A stretch of 64,000 bases of DNA from Acanthococcus lagerstroemiae. Its lineage: Eukaryota; Arthropoda; Insecta; Hemiptera; Eriococcidae. The stretch spans positions 58,937,946-59,001,945 of the forward strand of contig CM063110.1 in assembly GCA_031841125.1 (NCBI GenBank), given 5' to 3'. Below the pieces are notes generated by a model. That model made no database searches and had not been told where the DNA came from. It was given only the letters and a program-made list of their open reading frames with translations. The position numbers were made by a program, and so were the translations under genes. Shown piece by piece: positions 56,725 to 64,000 of this stretch. Each line of letters opens with the position of its first letter. Positions within the stretch are counted from its first letter, which is position 1.

Positions 56725-57950
56725 CGATAGGCGCTGACACACCTTAGCGTAGCCTTCCGTTGGACGATACCAGATCGGTTCTTCTGTACTCCTTGGCTCT
56801 GATGGCGTCCAACCAGATTGGAGCCCCATATAGGAGAACCAACGTGACAACGTTTGCCAGCAGCTTACGTTTCTTCACTGTTGGCCCCCCTAGGTTAGAT
56901 ATGAGTTGGCTTAATCTGGCCACGAGTCTCTCCGCTTTCTGTTATTGGAAGGACAGTTTCCCGTCCAACCACAGCCCAAGATTCTTCAGGGCTGTACAGG
57001 GCGGAATAACCGCTAAGGAAGGGGGGTTGTACCGTCGACGGCGTGTAAAGAGTTTCTAGACTGCTAGGCACAACTCTGCCGACTCGACCTAACGGGTCAT
57101 TGCCTCCAGTCCCGCGTTCACCTTGCTCTCAAGCGTGGCTATATCGTCTTCTACTGCGACCACCAGGGTGTCGTCGGCGTAACAGATATTCACCCCTGCT
57201 GGTAACTCTGCTCGCAGGATCCTATCGAGAGCGATGTTCCACAGGAGTGAACCAAGGACTAATCCCTGCGGAACACCTCACTACATCTCTCATTGCACTA
57301 CGCCCGTAGCAGTTTCCGCGACAGTTATCTGGACTCGAAAGTAGTCCCGGATAATTTCGCGTAGGTACGCGGGTACTGATGCGTCTTTAGTATGAGCGCC
57401 CCATCGTGTTGAACGCATTCTGTGTATCGAGGCTGACGGCTGCGTCGAATTGGAGCTTTTGAATTGCTGATTATGCCAGCTTCTTCAGTTGCCCAGCGGC
57501 ATCAATCGTAGATCTTCCAGCTTGGAACCTATACTGATTGGTGCTCAACGCGTACCTCCCGCAGTGTTTCTCCAGCCTCTTTGCGACGATCCGCTCGAAG
57601 ATCTTGCCGACAGTATCGAGCAAACACAAAGACCGGTATGACGCTAGTCCGCTAACTGGTTTTCGTGGCTTTGGCAACAGCACCAGGTGAGCTATCTTCC
57701 ATCGGGCTGGGTAACGCTGCATTGAAGACTGCAGCCAGTATTCTCGGGTCCGGCGGATGGATGACGTACCACATACTAGTATCCCACCTGGTCCCGGCGC
57801 TTTCTTCGCTTTCGCTCGTAGGCAGTCCACCACCGCGTCGATTTCGGCTGCCCATAGTGGTAGTCCGGCTTCCACTTCCGGAGGTCTGTCCACTAGTGCT
57901 GGGCGCTGATGGTCTACGATCCGTTCAATAGTGCCAGACTTCATACGCTC
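56725..57950 (-). pseudogene. R1-type LINE reverse transcriptase
   Basis: Reads AKKAPGPGGILVCG, RWKIAHLVLLPKPRKPVSGL, YRSLCLLDTVGKIFERIVAK and STNQYRFQAGRSTIDAAGQL. After a frameshift near 57470 comes FDAAVSLDTQNAFNT (first catalytic Asp). Then SLLWNIALDRILRAELPAGV and NICYADDTLVVVAV with intact YADD at 57171-57182. KNLGLWLDGKLSF, GGPTVKKRKLLANVV and LLYGAPIWLDAIRAKEYRR end it. Catalytic residues remain but four or more breaks make it a pseudogene. Confidence 0.85.
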
Positions 57951-58281
57951 GGTTATAGGAGGACCCTAACCTTTTTCCGGAGTCCTTCTTCACCTGGCTG
58001 CACAGCTCTTCCCATCATCTCAGCTTGCTGTGTCTGATCGCTGATGTCACTCTTCTCTGAGCGCGTTAGTATTCCTCGGCCACCATCTGTGCCTCCTCCC
58101 AGCCACGTGTACGCTGATATCTTCTGCGCAACTGGCTGGCCTCGGACTTCGGATTGGCAGTTTCCGTGGTCCACCAGTATATGTTTCTTCTTTCTTCCTA
58201 TGTGGACCACGGCGGAGCATTGCGGCATCGCAGGCGGTGGCTACTCTTCGATGTAGCTTCTCTGCCGCCTCTTCTACGTCC

Positions 58282-58915
58282 TCACTGTTCTTTGTCCCAA
58301 CTGCTAACTTGCAAGGCTGCCTCCAGCTTGTATTTGTCCAGCTTGCTAGACGCCCATCTTCCCAGCTTTCTTGGAGTAGCGAGCGACACTATTTCCCTTG
58401 CCACAGCAAAGGTGATGTTATGATCGCTTCCAGACTCCTCTTCCAATACCGCCCAGCCCTGGATCTGCCTGGCTAGGCATTCTGAGGCAACTGTCACGTC
58501 GATGTTCGACCCATACCCTTGATGGAAGCGGGTATGGGCGGCGCTGTTGTTCATCAGTACCAGGCGATTGCTCATCGCAATCTCGCCCAGCGAGGCTCCT
58601 TTCACGTCTGTGCGGCCGGCGTACCACTCTTGTGACTTGGCACTGAAGTCGCCGGCCACTATCATCTTGCCTCCCCTGGAAGTGCTCCTTTCCAACTGAG
58701 TGAGGTAGGCCTGGAATTCTGCCGGCATTCTGTTGGGGGAGAAGTAACAGCTGTATACTCTTACTCCTCCAATCTCTACTGCGACATACTCGTCGCCTCT
58801 CTCTATGGGCAGTCGGGACTCACACCAATGGCCACTGAGCCAATATGGTCTGTATGCTATCCCACAACATCTGTCAACTAGTAGGGTTCACTCACTATCA
58901 TCACGTCCGTCCCCC
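58282..58915 (-). pseudogene. R1-type LINE endonuclease
   Basis: Reads DVMIVSEPY-stop-LTD; then in another frame IERGDEYVAVEIGGVRVYSC, YFSPNRMPAEFQAYLTQLE, KMIVAGDFSAKSQEWYAGRT and LVLMNNSAAHTRFHQGYGSN. IDVTVASECL follows, then ESGSDHNITFAVA. The catalytic GDFN is GDFS here; the SDH motif is intact. The N-terminal about 40 residues are missing. A linker with SKLR-x-WEELCSQVKKD (about 57960-58040) connects to the reverse transcriptase. Confidence 0.85.
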
Positions 58916-59599
58916 GATTTGACTTTGAATTCGTACTTGGAAGTTGTCGGTTATTTTCTGATCGCGTATGAATGTGAAGCGTATCGCGAAGTAAGAGTCA
59001 CTAACTCCATGTCTGTTTTGTCTCGCCGTCGAGTATCTCCATTGTGTTCATTTCTAAGCCCATTTTTAAACTTTGTTTTATTATTTTCTTTTATTCTGAA
59101 CTTTTATTTATTTTTGAGTTAGAATACACGTATTTTTGTACTGTTTGATGTCACCTGGTAATTTCAGTGGAGTGGACTTGCTACAACTTCATCTTTTTTA
59201 TTTACTTTTCGAAAACGCACAGATGTACCACTGTGCTAAAAGTATTTGAGTATAATGGTACGTGGCATCCCTGGACTTTTTCAACATTAATTTTCCCGTT
59301 GATGGACCTCTTTCATTCAGGGACATGAAGAGGGAGTTCTCAGGTTATTTACGTCCATCCAGGTGGCTCAGGTCAGACCGGGAAGGTTGGCGTTTTCTTG
59401 TAATCCGAGCTAAGGAGGTCTAATCTGAACGCACATCACAACCCGTGTAGCAGCTCACCCGAAGCACCCGGCATTACTCTCCAAGTATCATTAGGCGCTA
59501 GCGCTGTCTGTGGAAGGTCGGCTACACTGTTGCGAAAGTGAGCGACCGGATTCGTGACCGACATTTGGTGGCGGTGTCGGCTCGGTGCATCGGAGAAAC
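58916..59599. other. Stretch without a recognisable gene
   Basis: Nothing supported up to about 59340. From there the sequence becomes GC-richer and may be the upstream part of the tRNA-headed repeat below. Confidence 0.4.
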
Positions 59600-59603
59600 T
59601 GGG

Positions 59604-59678
59604 ATCTGGTTGGCCGAGTGGATAGCGTGCTGGTTTCGGAATCCGGAAGTCCTGGGTTCGAGCCCACGTAGCAACTCG
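59604..59678 (+). tRNA. tRNA-like sequence, probable SINE head
   Basis: Plus strand: A-box TTGGCCGAGTGGATAGCGT, an arm CTGGTTTCGGAATCCGG and a T-arm GGGTTCGAGCCC with a perfect short stem. The acceptor strands do not pair and the anticodon loop has a non-standard size. It is closest to a Leu/Ser-type tRNA in layout but without a long variable arm. It is embedded in a GC-richer block (about 59340-59990), which may be the SINE body. Confidence 0.5.
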
Positions 59679-61982
59679 TTACATTTCGACCTCGACTGGT
59701 TTTTCGGCAAGATGAGAAGAGGGCTAAGCCAGCCACAACAGTCTCCCCGACATCTCTGCGGTAATGCTCGAAAGGGCGGATTCCAGGGCTCGGGTTGAGA
59801 GTAAAATTATAAAAGAGGTGGCTTAGGTCGTCTGTATTACTTCGTCAGTGAAGTATGCTGGGGACATGGGCCATCGTGAACTCGCCCAGACCCCGTGGGC
59901 TTGGTGGTGGTCTGTGGTTAAACACCTAAATTATGGTGACAGTGAAATGAACGTTCGCTCGCGGGAGTTATTAGCCCCTCAGTCGATTATCTCCTATCGG
60001 CCATTTCCTACAGGTGAGTTCCTTGGAATGAGTTTATTCTTCCAGAGCTCTTATTCCAAAATTTGGGCGGGACATCTGGTTTTCGGGAAATTTCGCTACA
60101 GTACCTTATATCCACTGTTCTCTTACTAGCTATTTTCCCTATTTAAGAGGTGTCGACAATTCTAAGTTATCGAGATAATCTCGAACGTTGATGAGCGAAC
60201 AAAGTCCCCTGAAGTCTTCATATTCTCGTCCCTGTCGACGCCCATGCTTGAGCTAATCGAGGAGCTTCGACTGTCGCCCTGGTTTCGGTTTGGCTGTCGA
60301 CGTTGGTTTTCCGGTCGGTTTCGTCTTTTTGGCCGCGAGTGGAAAATTTCCTCTAAAGAATAACCGAGAGATAGCGAAAAAATACTGTCTATTTTGTGAC
60401 ATAAATTTTATAACCTGACTGAGTTTTTCAGAAAGCTCCCACTTGACTGTCACAACGAATATGTTCAAGCCGCTTATCGTCGATAATTCACGGGGAAAGC
60501 CAATTGTACGACCACGCGTAATCCTAACATAGTCGCGAATTTCCAGGATAAAACAATATCCGAATTGGGTAACGAGTACTCGGAATAAATAAATTTTTAT
60601 ACGAGAGGTACATGTGTATATTGAGAGACTTTTTGGAGCACGATGAACAATTTCATTTGTTCGGTGAATGGCGGTTGATACGAAATGCGACTTGAAACTG
60701 GAAAAGTTTCGTATGGCGGCTCGATGACGTCATCATTTCGTATTCGGATGACGTCATTACAGCATGCACGTTCGACGAAACGTGAAAAAGACTCGAGAAT
60801 GCTGTTACCCCTTATCCCGGGCTCCGGCTTCGTCATCTGTCACCGCTGGGGCGACGAAGTTGTGAATTTCGCAATTAAAAAGTATTCTTATATTCTTGAA
60901 GAGTATTCGCTGTGTCTCTCCAGCATCGGTCGAATTGTAAAGCGAAGAAAGAAAAACGGAATGAGAAGGTTCTCGAAAATAGAACATCGGGGGTTCCGAT
61001 GTAAAAGCTGGCCGAAAAAGCATCAACAAGCGAAAGCTAATGGCGTTGGCAAAGTTTGCGGAATTTATCGTAACATCGCAAGTGTCGCCTTTCAACTCGC
61101 GATAAGCGCGTTCCGATTGTCTTCCGATTTTGAAATACACCGACGAAGTCTTACCGCGTAAATTAGTCAGCAATAGCGGAGAGTTTCCTCACATTGAGTG
61201 TAGTTGATTTGAACGAAGATTAGGGAGCAGTTGCGAACGAATGGAGCTTTCTGTTTCGGTTTTGATATAGCTTGCCGCAGAGGTCTTCGATTTTCGTTTA
61301 ATTCCGTACCGCGAGTGTGAGGATAAGTTTTCGATGAAACGTGTTTTTGGGCAATTTTGAAAGGGTGACTTAAAGTGGTGACCACTGGTTTGCCTACCGA
61401 TGAGATACGAACTTGAAACACCGTTGGTCACTGTCGTGAAACGTGGTATTGCCGTTTGCGACGAACGCTGCAAAACAGGTGCCATGGGGTAGCATCGATC
61501 GGGGGTCTACAGCATGGATACAGTGGGCAGACGTAGTAGTACCTGACTTGAGGTTCTCGGCTGACCATAACTTACTCGAGTCGGTTAAATTTGAATACGT
61601 TTTTATTAATACTCTCGATAACACGTTAATTTTACGTCATCGAAATAATACAAAGAGCCATTAGGCTATTATGAGTACACGTCACGACAAGATTTGATCG
61701 AAAGTTAAGGACTCCAAAGTACGATACCCGGACCGGAGCGCCATGGAAGTGCTGTCTTTGCTAATTGATAAAGTGGAAGAGAACGTTCTCGATGGTCGCG
61801 ATGAGATTATAAAATCTAAATTTTGATCCTGGTTCGGCCCCCTCGAGATGGGGGTTCTTCCAGATGAGATGATTCTTGGATGTGGTATGACCATATGCGG
61901 CGGTCTGGGGATCACAACGATGGATCGTCGGGGGAGTAGAGGAGATTTACGTGTCTTGTTGTTGAAGCTAATAATTTGGTAA
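59679..61982. other. Stretch with conflicting open frames and paired TGACGTCA sites
   Basis: Open stretches of 158 codons (60685-61161, plus) and 122 codons (60805-61173, minus) overlap. Neither matches a family I know, and the overlap means at most one could be real. The region is GC-richer than most of the window, so unique host DNA with exons is possible but unsupported. Confidence 0.3.
60725..60756. promoter_or_regulatory. Two TGACGTCA (CRE-type) palindromes
   Basis: Exact TGACGTCA at 60725-60732 and 60749-60756, start-to-start 24 bases. This is the known binding site of CREB/ATF bZIP factors. No promoter or gene can be attached to them, so function is speculative. Confidence 0.3.
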
Positions 61983-62780
61983 TTGGTTATTGTTCGTATT
62001 CAACAGAATATAATACTACTCTTCAAAAAATGGAACGAACACAAAATCGAAAATCACCGCCCCATTAGGCTAAGTCCAACTATCTTTAGAATATTCTCGA
62101 AACTAATACAAAATAGAATCCAGCCCATAATCAACGAGCAGCAGTCAATAAAACCGGCAGGCTTCCGGAAATCTTCCTCAACAAGAGATCACCTACGTGC
62201 AATAAACCAAATTATGGAAAAATGCAATCAGTACCAAATAGAATTACACCTGTCATTGATTGACTGTAATAAAAGGCTTTCGATACTCTAAAACATCATT
62301 TTATGTTAACAGCATTGAAAACCCAAGGAATTCCGAGCAATTTTATCTCATTGATACACGAAATTCATAAAGGACTAAAAGCCAGAATAATAACGGATGT
62401 GGAGGGGCAGTATTTCGATATGAAGAGAGGCGTTGGCCAGGGAGACCCGCTATCACCAATATTATTCAACTCGGCCTTAGAAGAAATTTTTAGGAAACTG
62501 AATTGGGAGAATAAAGGTATATAAATATAAACGGGCAAATTATCTCAGATCTGAAATTGGCGTATGGTTCTGATCTAACTCACAAGGGGAACTAAAAGAA
62601 ATGATCATAGAACTTGAAAAGGCAGGGGAAGAATCGGGATGAACAATGAATGCCAGGAAAATAAAAATTTTATCTGATAAAGAAAAAACAGGAAAAATTC
62701 AACTAAACGAGAAGGCTATTGAAATAGTAAGCGAAAAGCTACATATCTAGGTCTACGAGTTAGTCAAAGAGCAAAGATCA
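61983..62780 (+). pseudogene. RTE reverse transcriptase fragment
   Basis: Reads NHRPIRLSPTIFRIFSKLI, KPAGFRKSSSTRDHLRAINQ and IELHLSLIDCNKRLSIL, the YRPI, AGFR-x-x-STxDHL and FIDF-KAFD motifs. After a frameshift KTQGIPSNFISLIHEIHKGL and GVGQGDPLSPILFNSALEEI follow. The FADD palm motif reads LAYGSDLT, so the first Asp is Ser. It continues to YLGLRVSQRAKIKINEQMAG, where it merges into the dispersed repeat at 62765. Inactive. Confidence 0.8.
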
Positions 62781-62940
62781 AGATCAATGAGCAAATGGCT
62801 GGAAGAAGGTTGGAAAGAGGAGCGTAACATTCGGTACAAACACGGTTTTCGCTCAAGCATACTCAGGTCAGTAATATGACGTCATAGTAACAGGAGTGTA
62901 TCATACACAAATGTAAATTTCTATAAGAAGGCTGCAAGCT

Positions 62941-63622
62941 AGGGTTTGAAAGCCATATTATACAGCTCAGGCTTTCGGCTATCTCTGATTCGGCTGAGGC
63001 ATTCGACTTTTGGCAGAAGTCAGAAAAATTCCATAGCTTTTGGCTATCGGCTTTCCAGAATTTTTCTATCAATTAGTAGACAAGAGACAAAACATGAAAA
63101 TATGATTATAAGAAATAGGCCCTATCTACTAACATAAGTTCAGGAGAAAGGAACCTAAAATAGATGAGTTTTTGGTCCTCAGTTGATCAATTCAGAGAAA
63201 CCTCCCAAAACTCAAAAATCGAATAAGAAGCCGGAAGAATATGACTCATGCTAACAGCTTTTTGCTTTTACGGAATTGGCTGAAGCTATCGGCTTTCGGC
63301 TTTGTTTCCAGGCTATTTGGACGCTGTTAAGCCTAAGGGAACCAACCAGAAAAAACTGTTTTTGAGAACACGTGATTCGAAGTCCAAGAGCCATGTAGAA
63401 ACTATATAACATATAGCGTTTACTGATTAGCTTTATTCAATGTGCGTACACATTTTTGAATCGGGGTCCAATTTTGAAAAATTCTACTTTTTAGGCTCTT
63501 TCAAACGATACCAATAACTCATTTTGTTTAAAAATGTTGGTTGGTTCCTTTACGTTTAACAGCGTCCATTAATATTGACTCTCGACTTACAGCTGCCGGC
63601 TATCGGCTGATTTTCAAACCCT
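62941..63622. mobile_element. 682-bp TIR element with GGCTTTCGGCTAT subrepeats
   Basis: Ends AGGGTTTGAAA and TTTCAAACCCT are exact inverted repeats, flanked on both sides by GCT (62938-62940, 63623-63625). Inside, variants of GGCTTTCGGCTATC recur at both ends (near 62970, 63040, 63280 and 63590). It interrupts the surrounding repeat and itself contains MITE M. No open frame. Confidence 0.7.
63318..63568. mobile_element. 251-bp MITE 'M', copy 2
   Basis: Ends TGGACGCTGTTAAGCC and, inverted, TGGACGCTGTTAAACG. Internal sequence matches copy 1 at 25805-26067 throughout. It is nested inside the 682-bp TIR element. Confidence 0.85.
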
Positions 63623-64000
63623 GCTACCGAATGCAGTCGTGCAGCTAAGATCAAGATCAATGAACACATAACTGGAAGAATGTCGGGTGGAGCATCGAGC
63701 GTATCGGGTGGGGGGAGGGACCGTTACAATTTTCGCTTCACTATACCCATGGCTGTAAGATGTCAAACTTTTAAGTATTGCAGATTAATCGGCTGCTGAC
63801 TGCCGCCGGGCAGCAAAGATTAAGATCAAAGAGCACACGGCTAGAAGGAAAAATCATTTCCATAGAAATGTGGACTACTGAACTGAATAGTGAACTGAGC
63901 TGGAATCAAGATCAGTGTTGGTCGGAATTAGGACGGAAGGCCAACCAATAGACTATACACTAGACAGTAAAAGCCACCTCCTCCTTCCCTTCTGTGGGGA

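Larger units (their letters stand above)
56725..58915 (-). mobile_element. R1-type LINE body, truncated at both ends
   Basis: Minus strand, from 58915 downward: endonuclease, linker and reverse transcriptase to just past the thumb. The start is inside the endonuclease (DVMIVSEPY) and coding similarity ends near 56725 at SAPIAL. R1-clade elements are known chiefly from arthropods. Several frameshifts and stops. Confidence 0.85.
62765..63960 (+). repeat. 'KIKIN' repeat family, three unit starts
   Basis: CAAAGATCAAGATCAATGAG or a close variant occurs at about 62770, 63645 and 63815, each followed by a GGCTnGAAG word. After the first come GGTACAAACACGGTTTTCGC; after the third TTTCCATAGAAATGTGGAC and a GTTGGTCGGAATTAGGACGG tail as in copy A at 8.8 kb. 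The first start is in frame with the RTE protein (AKIKINEQMAG). A TIR element is inserted at 62941-63622. Confidence 0.7.

Noticed and set aside
56760..57309. Plus-strand open frames in the R1 region
   Set aside because: Antisense shadows of the R1 reverse transcriptase.
60685..61173. 158-codon plus-strand and 122-codon minus-strand genes
   Set aside because: They overlap on opposite strands and neither shows a recognisable domain; mentioned only in the region note.

Overview
The window looks like transposon-dense intergenic DNA from an arthropod, most probably an insect. It is AT-rich by eye. It carries an R1-type LINE (a clade known mainly from arthropods) and several RTE-type LINEs. It also has a Jockey/I-group LINE, a Copia element, Helitron helicase pieces, a mariner remnant, hAT-style MITEs and a short, clean 76-bp intron. 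I found no convincing host gene. Every recognisable protein is part of a mobile element and almost all are broken.

Layout. 1-2283 is an RTE-type LINE running in from the left edge. 2.3-6.4 kb is mostly featureless. 6.4-8.1 kb joins an RTE endonuclease fragment, a Helitron helicase fragment on the minus strand and a three-copy tandem repeat. 8.8-9.2 kb is a dispersed repeat. 10.7-11.1 kb is an RTE linker on the minus strand. 11.2-15.5 kb is a nested structure: a short hAT-like MITE (called family D here) split by two insertions. One is a 2.47-kb transposon with about 390-bp terminal inverted repeats; it encodes a cysteine-rich protein that still has a usable intron. 16.8-17.8 kb is a TA-flanked inverted-repeat element. 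20.2-21.0 kb holds a mariner remnant and a LINE 3' end. 21.0-21.7 kb is a non-coding repeat that recurs at 40.4-41.1 kb. 22.6-24.3 kb is a Copia element with large internal deletions. 25.6-26.6 kb is a Helitron helicase interrupted by a 263-bp MITE, with a second copy at 63.3 kb.

28.1-28.7 kb holds two palindrome-bearing MITEs. 29.7-31.7 kb is a satellite of about 46-bp units with higher-order structure. 33.4-38.8 kb is a Jockey/I-group LINE that seems to lie inside an older minus-strand RTE. 43.3-44.4 kb is a 5'-truncated RTE copy with a near-perfect target-site duplication. 45.5-46.4 kb is a foldback element with 345-bp arms around a tRNA-like sequence. 47.0-48.0 kb is a second foldback. 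49.8-52.5 kb is a cluster of family D and other hAT-like MITEs. 54.6-54.7 kb is a hAT MITE with an exact 8-bp duplication. 54.8-58.9 kb is an R1 LINE (minus strand) split by a repeat block. 62.0-64.0 kb is an RTE reverse-transcriptase fragment followed by a repeat family apparently derived from it, which contains a TIR element that itself contains a MITE.

The elements do not form a pathway; what the window records is an order of insertion. The best candidate for something undescribed is the 12,886-15,358 transposon. The two foldbacks and the two-copy MITE are next. All identifications come from reading motifs and repeats by eye; no database search was run.
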